Shown: piece after piece, positions 26,493 through 40,440 of the stretch
Position numbering within the stretch: position 1 is the stretch's first letter
How the letters are laid out: every line of letters starts with the position of its first letter
NCBI GenBank assembly: GCA_026168455.1
Contig: CM047425.1
Span: 92,631,580-92,695,579, forward strand
Source of the DNA: Theocolax elegans
Taxonomy: Eukaryota; Arthropoda; Insecta; Hymenoptera; Cerocephalidae
Direction: 5' to 3'
DNA length: 64,000 bases
Notes under the pieces: generated by a model
Told to the model about the DNA's origin: nothing
Databases searched by the model: none
What the model saw: only the letters and a program-made list of their open reading frames with translations
Made by a program: the position numbers and the translations under genes

Positions 26493-29400
26493 CTTTGTCA
26501 CTTTTAGAATTAAGGACAGACGTCGATATCCTTTTTAAATTTTATACCCCGCATGTATATACCCCCTTTCAAATTATTTTCTAAATTGTAATTTGACTCT
26601 GGTCTTGGAAATACGTTTGCGGAAAATACTATCACTCCGATTTTCAGGGTTGAAAAATAGCCATTTTAGTCGAGTATTGAATAAATAACTATATTATTAT
26701 ATTTTATTATATTTATTAAGTAAATTATGTACTCGTATGTAATGTTCAAATTTTGTAGTTTATTATATTATCTTTTGATTAAAAAAAAACAATTTACTAA
26801 ACGTTGTTAGATATAAATATTGTTACTTATATTATTATTACTCATAAATAATTCGTTAAAAAAGGTGACGAACTCGGAACTCGATTTTCGAGCTCAGGAT
26901 TATAAATCAGATGTTTTACCGAAGAGCTACAGGCCGTCACTGAGGATCGTGTTTTTTATCGTATGTCGTTCATCACGCGTGACAATACAGTGCGCTTTTT
27001 TAATCAAAGATATGTTCATTAAATATATATACTTTCCTTGTAATATAACACTTGTTTCTTACCCGTTCCTTAAAGATCAATAATTCACAAAGTTGGAATT
27101 AATGGCACATACTTTAACTACCCATGAATGTATACTATTTCAGACAAAACTTGCAGAAAAAAGGTATACCATACTTATAGTCACATATAACCCGATCTAC
27201 TTCCTTATTTTTATTCCCGACTTAATAGCGTGCAGGCTGTATCAACGATGTCACGTTAGATTGTCTCAATTTATTGTCATGACGGGTTAATTTCCTACCA
27301 CCCAGTAACGCAGGAAGCAAGAAATATATGGAAGTGGGAAGATCGGACCACTTTGAATAATTGTTATATGGTCAGCAAACAGTTTATATCGGACAGGAAG
27401 TATCTCGTTGGGTCAAACAGGATATATGAGATTTCTTCTCGAGGAGAATGCTAAATGGATTTGTCGACTATAAATTTTAATTTAAGTAAATTATTCTTTT
27501 TTTTTTAATTTATTGGAAGACAGTACATGTGTCTGGGAATATAAAAGGAAACAGTAATTTTCTGTTTTGTTGAACAGTTTAACAACTCAGCTGTATTTAA
27601 ATCTTTAAAAAGACCACTGCAATTCGATCAAAGCTCAATATACGGTTATAATGGATTACAAATGAATTTGCTATTTTATTCAATTCAAAGGATACTGCTT
27701 ATAAGATTGTTAGTATCATTGTTATACAGAAACATTGAAAGGTTATTTTATTTATTTTACCGTTTATACGCCTCCAATTTTCTATTGTAACCAAATGGAA
27801 ATAAGATGTGCTACAGATGTAAAAATAAACATTAATATTACACACGAAGATAAGCGAAGATAATTAAATTTGTTATCTTAATTCGATAAGCGAATGCATG
27901 ACAATAGGATCGAGTGAAATACATGAAAAAGAAAAAAAAATGAATACAAGATAAAGCTAAATCATTAAATACATTTAAAGGAAACGAATTATCGCATTAA
28001 GATGGTTTATATATCGTATGTTTATATGCGGTCGCACGGTAGAAACGTGCGATGGGTATAATTACTATACCTGAACTCTCTCGTGATATCTCGTTGCGCG
28101 AGGTCGAGAAGAAGCTGTTATTAGATAGAAAAGAGACGAAGCGGGAAGTGCCAAGTTAGGTGCACCCGTAAGCTCGTGGTTAGTTAGGTGTATACTCTTC
28201 GATTATCGACGTGTGTTCATTAAGTCCGCCTGTAGATTCGTGATAAGTAATTAATAACTTTTAAGTGTTTCTAATGACCGTTTAAGTCAAACTCTCGATC
28301 CACGGCTCCATATATATATATGTATATATGTATATATGTATATATATATATATATATATAGACACCTCGTGATATTATGTAAAGTAACGACCTTTTCTGT
28401 TTATACGCTGTTGCCAGAACTCCTTGTATAATCTATCGAATAACTCCCGGAATTCGTAACGCGTCAATTGAATCGATAATTTTTTGAATGGACAAAACTG
28501 TACGCTTGTATATAGATTGGTGTAATACTCTGGATTTCGTTTCGAGTGCAATCGAGTGATTCGATTGATTTATCAGTCTGAAGAATTTGTTTATGAGGTA
28601 ATGTAATGGGGTCAATTTTCTTGTAATTTACATATTATATTACGGTTTTACCGAATGGGCTATTCCTGCACCGGAATACCGTCATTATAATAATTAAATT
28701 CAATTTGATATTTTTTAGTGCATGACGAAATATGAGTTCACTCAACTTATACAATTAATTAAAAATACGGATTCGAAAGCAATTTTTTCATTTTCATGTA
28801 TTAATTTATTATTATTGTTAACTATTACCATTTTTTGTGGACTAATAGAATACGAGATGTGAATACTACTAATGTGAATATCTTTTGCACTTACTTCATT
28901 AAAAATAATTAATTAATGCACACGCATTATTGGCTCAATTTATAATTAAATGAATCATTAAATACATTATTAATTTTACAAGTTTTCAAGAAATTGTATC
29001 GAGAGTAACAAATCACAAATTTCAATATAATCCGGTGTTTAATCAATTTTATTAAGCCACTTTAGTCTAATTAAACCTAATTTTTTTTCATTGATTAAGT
29101 TATTGTAAAATAAGAAGATAAAACAAGAAAATTGGCTACCGTATTTAAATTTATAAAATGACAATTTAAAATGATAAAGTATAAATTACCTTTTATTTGT
29201 AATTTCAAATTAAAATTAAAATTTATTCAGTTAACAATAAAACTGCTAATTATGTATAATAGATTCGATGATGGTGGAATCTGTTATTATCAGACCTTGA
29301 TAAATAATACAAAAACGAGATTTTCTTTGAACTAAAATGTTTTACGTATGCACATTTGTGTGAGCGATTTGTTTGACTCTTTAGTATATTGTGAATCAGT

Positions 29401-32400
29401 GTGTCAGCAATCAAAGTTTTCATTTTTATTTGTAGTATGATTTACGGATCGAGTTTTGTTGGCAATTCAAGTTATACATTGGTTGGCTATCGTGCAGAAG
29501 GATTTTTCACATTTATGCAAAGGAAGTTTCAGTTATATTTGTATGGGCAGGTTTGATATATTCCGGTGCAAATAAAAGCTAAATGTATTATTATTTAAAA
29601 AAATTATTTATTTACTTTTGAAATAAAAACGATAAGTATTTTTAATTTATTAAATACACTATATAATATAAAATTTGAAAGTTTAATAATGAGAATAAGG
29701 GTCATAGTTTTGATTTCCCGATCGCAATCGAAATTGAGAAAGTTACACAGTAATCTTAAGACTAGCGAACCCTGACGTCATAGTTCGAAGTATTACTTTT
29801 AGATTCTATGACATCAGTGTTAAATACGTTCTGGATCATTCAGCTTTCGACAATTTTTATTAAAAATATACAATGAACAGGGATTTACTTATATATTGAA
29901 AGAATTATTTATATTCGATCGCTAAAATATTTTTAAAAATTGTTACATACATTCTAAGAGAAAATTGAATCATGTTTGCCACATATTAACATATGTCATG
30001 ACAAAATGGCCAAGTAATACCATAAATATCTGCGTGTACTCGAATAAAATTGAAAAGTCTATTAGAACCAATGAATCAATCGTAAATCCTATAAATTATA
30101 AATTTTTTAATCATTAAATTATAAAAAAAATAATAATACGTGCGCGAAATATAAAATATTATACGCACTTAATTAAGTGAATATGTTGTCGAAGACTTAA
30201 AAAAATTAACTATATTGATAAAATGTGGGTCAATGTAACTGCAGGCGAACAGGAACAGAAAAAAACTTCCTCTTCGATTATTAATTAGATCTGTTGGGGA
30301 TATGTGCACAATATATAACGATGTACTCGATACTCATTAATATAATGTGTAATGCCGATGTTCGATATAGTAAATGTTGCTCGTACGAAGCAGACATATG
30401 CATGGGCTCGAATGATTTCATTGTCATTGTGCAGTGTTAATCGAATAAGCATTGCAGGATTTAAATGAGACGTGCAGGGCAAGTGTACACGCGGACATAT
30501 ATATATATATATATATAAGCATACTTGTTACTACTTTGAGACGAGCTCTCTTATTGATTAATAACGCGAAGATAATCAATTACGAGGAGTGGCATTTCTT
30601 CTTTGACAAATAATAGAGTGCACGATAAAGTTGAATGTATTGATACATACAGCGAATACTTCTTCATTTTATTTAATGATAAATGATAATGATACCGAAC
30701 AGGTTTTGTAATGATTAATTAACAATATTACTTTTCATTATTATTACCATTTACTTTGAACAATTTATGATATTTACGTTAACATAATAACATTTTTGTG
30801 ACTCCACGACCTTTCAGTTAAAGAGATGATATTCAACTATAATTTTACATTTTAAATCCGTAGTATAGAAATAAAATAAAAATATTATCGGGAAAATAAG
30901 TAGTTAAAGTGTGTTAAACATGTAATGCAATCGCCCAAGCGAAAAATATTAATACAACTTTAAAAATGCATGGTATCTAAATATAGCTCCTCGTAGCATA
31001 TAACTCTAGAAAATGTACGTTCTATTATTACCGTAAAAATTAGTTTCGCGGCAATTTACCATTAAAATATAATAATATTTACTAAGCTATTGCCATTCGA
31101 GTATAACGTATGAGTTTATTGTTGACTTACTTGACGCAGTTAGTTGACCGCGTATACATTAAACCGACTTGTATATCGCTATATAAAAAGACAATAAAAA
31201 TTGACCAACCGAAAACCTCGATTGCGAACACTAAAACACATCTGAAAATTTGTTACTTAATTCATTTCGCTCTCCATTTGTAAACCTAGCACGTACCTGT
31301 CTGTGTGTACGTACACACACACACACACACACACATATAGATATATACAGTATAACCGACGTAGCAACAATGTTGTATCGAAGACAATATACGTACTCTA
31401 ATACACGTATATACAGTGTCTAGAAAAAGGAAAAGTCGAATCGACTCCCGTGGCTGCAATTCGCGAAAGGCGAGAGGTGAGCAAGAGAGCGTGCTTATGT
31501 CGTATAGGTATTATGAAGTCGTCGTCCTTTATCTCACATCCTTAATAAAGAAAAATTGCGGCCGACGCGGGGGCGACTGCCCGACGCGAGCACGCGCGTT
31601 TGCATAATATCGCTCGAACGCAAATGCCCTATATATCGATGATAGGCAGTGCATTGGGACTTTCCTGTTCAACCGATAATATCTGATGACTCGTCTACCC
31701 CTTTATTTCATTATACATCCTTGTCTGTTCGTATCTCGCTATGTCTAGACGGATTATACTTTGAAAACCATTAAGACCGTAGCTTCGTATTCTTTTCTCA
31801 AATATATATTTTTTTTGTTCCAAATTGGAAATACCAGATTGAACTTTCAAACTTCGAGCGAAACACGCGTTTCCAAAAGGAAATCAAAGCAAAAGCTTTC
31901 AATCTAAATTTTTATGTGATGTCAAAAATAGTATGTTAAACACTTTTTTTTATGGGCATTCATGAATATTTTATAGATACATCTGGGAATGTCGTTGAGA
32001 TGTAACGAAAACAAATTTTGAATATTGGATGTCAAAATTGATATAAAAATTGACAGATAAATTGTAAATTACCTTAAAAGAAAAAGATACTGTAAAACAC
32101 GTACACACGCTTATAATGTAGATGCGGTGATAACTTAAGATTCGCATAGATCCTTTCACATTACTTTAGCACGGTAACAGACTGAAGTAAACTAGTTTAA
32201 GATTCTAGCGGATAATCCATAATATCTCAGAATTGATCGTATATACCTTTTAAAATTTCTGATTATCTTGTAAAATGAGTTTCCACCATAGATGGGCAAA
32301 AATCCGAGCTGATATATTCACATCGTTCGATAGTACATTAGACTCATTTTAAAATTGTATCAACCTAGTAAACGTCATAAAGTGAAAATATTCTAATCAA

Positions 32401-34548
32401 ATTCAAACATGAAAAAGGAGGATTTTGAAAACGAGATGAGGCGTGAGAGTTAAGGATTAACGAGTCTTATATTGTCGATTTTTCACGAAGAGAACTGTAT
32501 ATACTGTACCGGAAACCGTTGAGTAAATATGTCAAATACTCTTAATAATTATACCAGTCTACATCGTCACCTGGTATAGTTCTTATATGCGTATGTAATG
32601 ATATAAGTTAATTTGGAAACATGTGTCGAAATATTATGAATTCGACGTAAATTTAGAGTATTAAATAAAAGAAAATAAAATCCAAGAATGTGAATAAAAT
32701 AAATGGAAGAATAAATGTAAAATCGTATTAAAATGTTTAGCATGCTTCTAATCAGAACCGTAGAAACAAGCTCCACTCTCTCGATAACGCACATAGATAC
32801 CGAGTTGGTGGTGGCGGCGACGGCAGCGGCGTACATTATCCTTGACTCTCTACTCGGTTCCCTCCGAGCGAGCGGACACGAGGCTCTTGTCACTACGGCA
32901 CCACGCGTCTTTTCCTTCTTACGAGTTGTAACCCTCGCGGGCGCGTGAACATTGCGATTATGTGGCGAAACGCCAATATAACGGTATGCCACAAGTACAT
33001 TCCACGGGTGTGCTCGCCTCGATGATCTCACGGATGATAACACAAAGATGCGCGCAAGAAACGACCCTTCGAAACCACAAGGCAAAGGAGTCATCGTCTC
33101 GAAGTTTAACCTCGATATTTCGCGATAATGAATAACGGATTTACTCGTAAATTCGTAAGTGGCCCCCTTCTTTTTTTTCAACTGTCTCAACTGTGTTATT
33201 CGATAATTGGGATTACAGTAATAGTGATTGTACGCTTCTCGTATGTGTGTTACGGGTTACCCGTTGAAAAGGTGACCGTGCGCTTTTTTCATCGAACTTT
33301 ATATAGAGGCTTACTTTTCCAATGAGGTTATTCTTGCATAAAATATAACGTCGAGATTTTTTATAGAATGATAAGAAAGCTATGCGTTTCTTTCGCGATT
33401 ATTTTATCTTGTCGGTCACATTGGCTGACCTATATGTATACATACATACATATATATATTATATTACATATATCCCAATTAATTTGCATATTTTCTGGAA
33501 TTAGCAAATTTCACTTTGAAATGATTATTGAAATAAGTAGAATATACGCGTAAAACATGTTAGACACGTGCAGTACGATTTATTTACATAAAATCTCATG
33601 TTTTTCTTGAGCGAAGAAAATAATAATTCCGTTGAATTATCTCAAATTTATCTAAGATATAATTATTTATATGTATATGATAGACACACGCTGTCATTTT
33701 ACATTCTGAAATTCCTAATGATACTGTACATTAGTTAAGTAATAAATATTCATGACTGATGATTGACAATCACATTAAACAATTATACAAAGAAATATTT
33801 CAGAATATTTTGTACTTATGTAAAGTTTTGAATGTAAACATAAGCATCAACAATCTAGATTTTAAATCGAATATTAATAATTTATGCGATATTATACCAT
33901 TATATTAATATGGTAAAAGTATATTAATTGAATTAAAATCTGGTTCGATAATTTATGAACGTTGTCCTTTAAATATATCGATTAATAACCCACATAATAT
34001 AATATAGTTCAATGTTAAAAAACTTGAGATAGAGATATCATGCAGATGTAGTGAATGTATATCGCAGGTAGTTATTGCCTTGAAAGTGCAATAACCCAGA
34101 ATATAACTCCATTTTGCTTGGTAACATAAAATTCAGACAAAATGCCGTTAAAAGATGCTGTTTAATTACCGGTACAATTATTTAGCAAAAAAATTATTTA
34201 TAAGTATTACGTACGTATTCTCATAAATAACGCATTATTCTTCATTTGTTAATAAGTACATTTACGCATTTTATCCTTAATTAAAATATTACATTAAATT
34301 TTGTTTCCTTTAATGATATTCTTAAAGATATAATATATTTATTCTTGGTTCACGACTGTGCTATAAATATATATTTTTATTGATTTACTTTGATAATAAT
34401 GATACGTATATTTTTTAAATTATAGTCTGTTCAATCTATTTTTTAATAAAGATTAGAGTAATTAGTAAGAATAATTAATCGTGATTAAAGTAATCGATAA
34501 TGAACATTAATAATAATAATTAATTTTAAAATCCTTCGAATTGAAATT
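26493..34548. other. Gene-poor DNA with microsatellites and CpG islands
   Basis: No supported gene. TA-rich microsatellites lie at about 28307-28360 and 30496-30517, and an AC run at about 31312-31335. CpG-rich patches lie at about 31410-31620 and 32740-33080. The latter contains the longest open frame here (32567-33190, minus, 207 codons), which has no recognisable domain, starts with a basic run and ends in AT-rich Ile/Tyr codons, so it is more likely a promoter-type island than a protein gene. Confidence 0.5.
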
Positions 34549-34971
34549 TTGTTTATATATTACGTTATAAAATATTGTACGATATTGAAATTAAATTTGT
34601 CTCTCGACCAATTAGATATAAGAAGGAGTCTTTTGGAGGAGTTGACTATACGCGGTCGTAATACGTTATCGGTGATAGGTACCAATGGCAATGTTCTAAA
34701 TAAAAAATGGTCCAGCATTGTGGTTTCGTATCATTCGGATGAACTCACCAGCAAGACAAGCGAAGTGCTCGTAACGGTTTGTCCAAGTGAAATGCCGGTG
34801 CACGCCATGACTTCCCGACTGACCTTCTCACACTCACACGTTCCGGCTCACCAGATCATCATGCACCAAGTGTATCCGGCTCCGTTGGGTCCACGAAGCG
34901 ACAAACACATTCAGCACCAAATGCGAATCACCACCGATGTGTCCGAGAAAGTCTTGGTAATCTCGAAATAG
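34549..34971 (+). CDS. Unidentified ORF with coding-like composition
   Basis: An open frame of 140 codons ending TAG at 34969-34971. From about 34620 on, third positions are much richer in G and C than the surroundings, unlike typical chance ORFs in this window, which suggests present or past coding. A possible acceptor (CAATTAG) lies just before 34618, so it could be the last exon of a gene or part of a retrocopy. The protein is His/Ser/Val-rich with no signal peptide, membrane segment or motif I recognise. The first 25 or so codons are AT-rich and probably not coding. No poly(A) signal is obvious directly downstream. Confidence 0.3.
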   Translation: MFIYYVIKYCTILKLNLSLDQLDIRRSLLEELTIRGRNTLSVIGTNGNVLNKKWSSIVVSYHSDELTSKTSEVLVTVCPSEMPVHAMTSRLTFSHSHVPAHQIIMHQVYPAPLGPRSDKHIQHQMRITTDVSEKVLVISK

Positions 34972-35039
34972 TACGGCAAACCCGACTAGAGAGCGAATTT
35001 TAAAAAAAAAATGTATAAAAAGACACAGGTTTCAAGGAT

Positions 35040-35330
35040 ACCGGTTGGCGCTTCCTTGTTCCTACTCTCCCGAGAAGCAGAGCGAATGTCTACGGCCTTT
35101 GGCCGTCGTCGGTCCTCGGCGTCTGACTGTGTATTACACTCGGTCCTAACCGCAGCACAGGGCACGAGCAACTGACAGCGGGTCAGAGTCGCGGTACCAC
35201 ACACGCTCGAGCGCGCCGCTCGCTCCATTGCTCCAACCAGCGCGTACAGCTGATAGTCGCGCGGCATCTCGCGCTTACCTTTGCCTTCGACGCGCTGTTC
35301 ACCAATAGTTTAAACTAACCGATTTTTTAC
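35040..35330 (-). promoter_or_regulatory. CpG island, possible 5-prime exon with splice donor
   Basis: A sharply GC- and CpG-rich block. On the minus strand AAAG|GTAAGCG near 35275 is an excellent splice donor, following GGTGAACAGCGCGTCG, so a short noncoding first exon of a minus-strand gene is possible. The minus-strand open frame at 35267-34986 begins after the donor and is probably not translated. No partner exon was identified. Confidence 0.3.
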
Positions 35331-38300
35331 ATTACACCAGATACTTCATTTGACGGTTGTTATCAAATGATTGTGGCTATAGAAATTACGGATTGTTGTG
35401 ATGATTGTCTGTGTTGATTACTTATATGTAATCGATCGTTAGATCTATACCTTCATTTGTAAACCAACTTTTAATTCTCTTGGGTTTTCTTTCTACACCG
35501 GTGATATATACTGTTTCTTCATGATTTGTCAAAGATGTATACGTTATTCTAAAATACGCTATTTTTTATTTACAAAAGCTTTTCTATTTTTTATTTTATT
35601 ATTCTTGCATATAACATTTAAAAAATAAGTATAAACAGATTTGGTTTTAGGAAACCGAGCGAACAACGGGAGAAAGACAGAGTGATAAAGCACTTTCCTT
35701 GAAAAATATTTTATTTTGATCAATTACTATTTTTACTTACTTATAAGACCGTCAGTTCAACCAAAAATAATATTTCACAATCTCATCATCTGACATCCAT
35801 CACAATAAAATTATTTTCCTTCGATTAAAAATAATGTTCTACCGAACATCTAATTTTTCTATTTACACGTATCTATCGTTAAGTAGCTCGTCTTCTTTAT
35901 AACCGTTTCCTGAATAAGAAAAAATTAATGAATTTTAAAGAAGTCAAGTACGAAGAAGGGAAAAAAGTGATGTGGGTATGGCAGCCGGAACCGACGCGAT
36001 TAATACATATGGGACTATTAAATTTTAACTTTAACGTCGGGATGCACAGGTTTTATAGCACTTTATGGAAGCGGTTAAATTGGAAGGACATCTCGACTAT
36101 TAGTCTTTAGAACTATAAATATAAAGTTTGGCATCATGTTACATTAAAAGTTTACCATGCTTTGCCTAAAATAGTAAAACAATTATCATTTGAACGATTA
36201 ATTGTAATAGTACAAGGGCGGTTTGATATTATTATATATCTCTACATTATAAAGAAAGTATCATCGCTGTATGCAGTATCTACTTATGTAAATTTATAAA
36301 AATCAATTAAACAATTACATCCATATATCTATATGTATATTACACAGAGTGTAAAGTTCGATGAATACCTTGAAGCGAAAGAGCTTAGCGAGCACACACA
36401 CATACATATATATAGTATAGATGGATTACCAACGTATTTAATTTTAATTCTGTTTTTTATAAAATATAAAAGTAAATAGAGTTAAAAAACGATGGTTCAT
36501 ATTGTTTTATATTTATAATTATTTTAGCTAAACAATTTTTTAATGTTTACAAAAATCTACCAGTTTTTGTTAATACTTATAATTCACACTTTTTCTTTTC
36601 TTCAACCCTTGTTTCCTACTATTACATAATAAGCATATATGGTTTATTAGAGTAGGGTAAGTATGGTACTAGTAATATATGTATATTAATTTCTGTAAAT
36701 AATTTATGCACGATGTACATTATTATTTTTTTACAAATATTTTTATATTTCGATAAGTGTGTATACAAATATACAGGTATTATATACACTTAAATCTCTT
36801 AATATATTTTAAATTCATTAGAATAAATTTTAAAAAATATATCAATTCAATAGTCGGAGAAAACAGCTACCTTATGTTATACGTGTTTTAAAATAAGCAT
36901 ACACTACTATCACGTATACTATTATTAGCATTTAATATTTCAAAGAGCGAAGAAAAAAATTGTAGGCGATCACTGAGCATTGCCAATCTTTAGATATATG
37001 TATATGTATACACATATATACCGTCTGTAACACAAAGACACCAAAAAATCTGTATCAAATCTCTTATACCTACCTGACACATCGACCAAGATTTTCGAAT
37101 TCGTAAGACAGAAACGATCAACCGCGATCCGCATAATATCAGAAGCGTTACATCGAACATTTATATGACGCAATCCTACCTCTTTAATCAAGCTTGGTGA
37201 AGTCGTCCGTGCATTACAGATAGAATCCTACGGTGCAGATCGAAAATGTGTGCAACCGTCCGGAAAACGGATACAAAGTATGCACGCTAGCTTGTGTATA
37301 CGTGAGAAACGAAACGGACGAACTCTCCGAGCGACCTTGCGAGCGGCGTAGGAGCGCGAAAGCCTTTCTCATCCGTTGGCTCTATATAGTCTCTATCGAG
37401 GTCGTGCACAGTTGCCGCGACTCACCCATCAGTTCGATTATTTTACCCTGTCCTCACGAATATTGGACGTGCGTAATACACGGATATTTTATCCTTGATC
37501 TTGGGAAAATACGATTGCATTGCTTCCTGACCAATTGCGTCACAATATTTTACGGACTCTGGCGCACCGTCGTGTTGGTCAAGACATTTTTTTTTCTAAC
37601 CTGCTTTGTAACGAAGCAGTTTGACGAAACAATTTTTAATCGATCACCTGCATTACTTCTTTCACTGATTGTTCAACTTTGCACCCTAAGAAACAATTTA
37701 TTTTTTATTTATTTATACAAAACGTGATGCTACTAACACCATAGTATAATTATATGTAATAATTTTATTTTTATATATTTTCCATTCGTATATTGCAATA
37801 TTTTAAACTCGTTTAAGAATGCACTTGACCGTACATTAAATGGAAAATTTTAAGTAAAGCTAAATACTGTATTGTATACATTATGCATTAAGTAAGTATT
37901 CACCTTCTCATTAATAAAGGAATTTTATCTCTTGTGTATCTAAGCAGCATGCTGAACAAATCCGTATACATAATTTTTTTTGATACGTTGAATATATAAT
38001 TACTAATATTATTATGACTGCATTAGTTTTTTACATGGATTTCTTAAACTTATATGTGCTTTTGAATACATGTGTAAGTTAAATTATTCAAAATATCGAA
38101 GTAGAATAAAGTCAATAAAGAATACTCATACTTAAATAATAATATATTATAGTTTTATTTAAAATGCTATAATGGGAACTACAATATAATAATATAAAAT
38201 ATTCAACATGCAAAATTAATTTAAGAAATAAATATTAGAATGCAAATAATATTACATATTACTTAAATAATAAATTAATTTTTTAAATAATATTACAAAT

Positions 38301-39875
38301 AGCATCTCAATTCATAAATATTTCCTTTACCTATATTTCGTGGATGAAACGATTCACTATTCCTGGATGAGGAAAGATGGCAGTCTAAGTAACAAGTGTC
38401 GAAGGGAAATGTGAACTATTCATTCTAATTCATTTTTCTCCTTAGACTCGACTCGCCTAAGGACTCAAGCCTTCCAAAAACCGACCGATCAAAGTACCGA
38501 ACCAATTCTTCCCTTACAATGATGAGAGTTTATGTATTTGATGTTGCGTCAACGGTAGGCGTTATCTATAAGATAGCTATACGGATCATCTCATTATATT
38601 ACGTTATGTATACGTGACACGTTCATGGTCGCAAAGGACATCGTTTAATTTTTAATTTTGACAATTTTTATATATTATTCTGATCAATCAAACTCATGTT
38701 CTTTCTTAACTAATGCTCTTTTTTCCTATGATAAAGTATAATTATTTCAATATTTGTTAATATTTGAATATTATAATTCAGTTTATATTTTTAAAATTAC
38801 ATTAAATTTTGGGCCTTGCTTTTTGGTTGATACTTTTCGATTTGGACTATGTTAGTAATTAATTCTACTATAATTATTTAATTTTGTGTGAAAAATACCA
38901 TTATTCAGCAAATATTGTTATAAATCTAAGATTAAGCGTAATGTGTTACAATACTGTTAGAAATTATACGCTTATGTATGTAAGTGTATAAATAAATTTG
39001 GCAGACTTTTAGCGATTGCTAGCGAATCTTCTGTAAAAATAGTTTTATTGTTAAGTATACTCGTGATATTTTGGCAATAATGCTAAAAAGTTCCTTGAAA
39101 TTTTAAATCCAAGTAGATTGGGTGTTAAATATCACTTTGAATATATAATTGTTATTCCTTATTTTCCTATTATTATTATGATTCAAACTAGTGGTGCATT
39201 TTGCTTATTATAAAACGGAAAATTAATTCTATTAAATAAAAAGGAATATGTCTTTAGAAGAAGAAGTTTTGTATTAATATAATTAATTTTTTCTGCTTTG
39301 ACAATCTTTAAATTGAAACTTCAGTAAAAAATTTAGTTCTAAATCCAACTTGTTTGTATTTATCAGTGTTTTCAATGTTTTTCTCATTCTTTGTTTGCAA
39401 TTTATTTTACTATATAAATTATGTAATAGACGATAATAAATTTGTAAATATTACATTTGTTTTTACGTTTTCATGTTTAATGAAGCAATATTTATAGATT
39501 TTAAAATTGGTAATTTGTTATAAATGTTTATTAATTAATAAATAACCAATTAACAATTTAAATTTTATTAATTAAGGTTTTGTAGATATTTTTGTGTGAG
39601 CATAATAGAAGTAAAGTTGAAATTAAAGTGCGCAAATGCTTAATTCAAGCGGCTAATGGCGTAGGAAGTAAAAATGCTTGGGGGCATGTAAGACGTATGT
39701 GTAATCAGAGTCGCAGAATACCTACGACAATAATAACGCTACATCGTTATTTACACACGTAGTGCATATAGTTTTTCTGTCTGATTAATGTGAAACAGTA
39801 TTCCAGTGGTGGAAGGCTATTTTTCGATGATCCATATAAATTTGCAAATATACGTATATAGATGTGTGATATATA
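35331..39875. other. Gene-poor DNA with one promoter-like island
   Basis: No supported gene. At about 37230-37470 a CpG-rich patch contains TATATAG (37384-37390) followed about 25 bp later by an ACAGTT initiator-like motif, a plausible plus-strand core promoter. A 164-codon open frame (37233-37727) crosses it but has no recognisable domain and crosses into AT-rich sequence. Confidence 0.45.
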
Positions 39876-40440
39876 GTGAAGAAAACAGCTGGCTAAAGTC
39901 AAATTTAAAGATGGTTATATTTCCAAGAATTTGAAAATATTCGTATAAATATCCAGAATTAGATTGCATTTTGTTTACAAAATTGTATATGAAAGTGACA
40001 ATAATGACCACTGTAAAGGCATCCTCAAAGATATCGTTGAAAACTTTGAACACTTAAGTTGTTTAATAAATTAGAATCTTCACTTTCTTGATTCTCACTT
40101 TGATAAATATCCACAAAACTTTGGAGATTTCAGTGAAGAGAAAGGTGAAAGGTTTCACAAGGATACAAAAGAATTTGAACGTGATTGACAAAGAAACTGG
40201 ACCATAAATATGCCGAACTACTGTTGAATGCTGAAGAGAAAAACAGCAGGAAAAGGTAAAAAGCATCATAGAAATCCTTTACACAGATCGTTTGATGACA
40301 AGCGTATGAGTATAGAGAAAAAGCAATTTAATTCTGGATATTTATATAGTATTTCAAAATTCTCCTACTCTAGGGGATATAATCAACTTTAAATTCGACT
40401 TCAACCAGCTGCTTTCTTCCCAATTTCTGTTAATACAATA
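39876..40440 (+). mobile_element. Inverted-repeat element with decayed ORF inside
   Basis: The segment at about 39880-39975 (AGCTGG..AAGTC.AATTTAAAG..., ending with AATATCCAGAATTA) recurs inverted at about 40322-40436. That gives arms near 95-110 bp at roughly 70-75% identity by eye. The enclosed plus-strand sequence is a decayed coding fragment (separate entry). It could be a non-autonomous DNA transposon or foldback derived from a larger element. Confidence 0.6.
39961..40320 (+). pseudogene. Decayed fragment of a repetitive arthropod ORF
   Basis: Read in one plus-strand frame, the sequence gives ...LHFLDSHFDKYPQNF, GDFSEEKGERFHKDTKEFE, then NWTINMPNYC and MLKRK. The block H-F-L-x-S-H-x-D-x-x-P-x-N-x-G...GERFHxD...E is one I recall from a very common uncharacterised protein in arthropod genomes, near its C-terminus. 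Its function and class are not known to me, and it is usually considered repeat-derived. In-frame stops at 40072-40074 (TAG), 40186-40188 (TGA) and 40225-40227 (TGA) show that it is dead. The minus-strand open frames here are shadows. Confidence 0.6.

Noticed and set aside
32567..33190. 207-codon minus-strand ORF, the longest uninterrupted single ORF outside the transposon
   Set aside because: It runs from AT-rich through a CpG island and back, with no recognisable domain and an Ile/Tyr-rich tail. A CpG island with few stop codons is the simpler reading.
37233..37727. 164-codon plus-strand ORF
   Set aside because: It straddles a CpG island and AT-rich sequence. Hydrophobic and Cys-rich stretches look compositional, and no homologous motif is recognised.
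39817..40269. Two minus-strand ORFs of 78 and 68 codons
   Set aside because: They are antisense to the decayed plus-strand fragment, which carries the recognisable motif.
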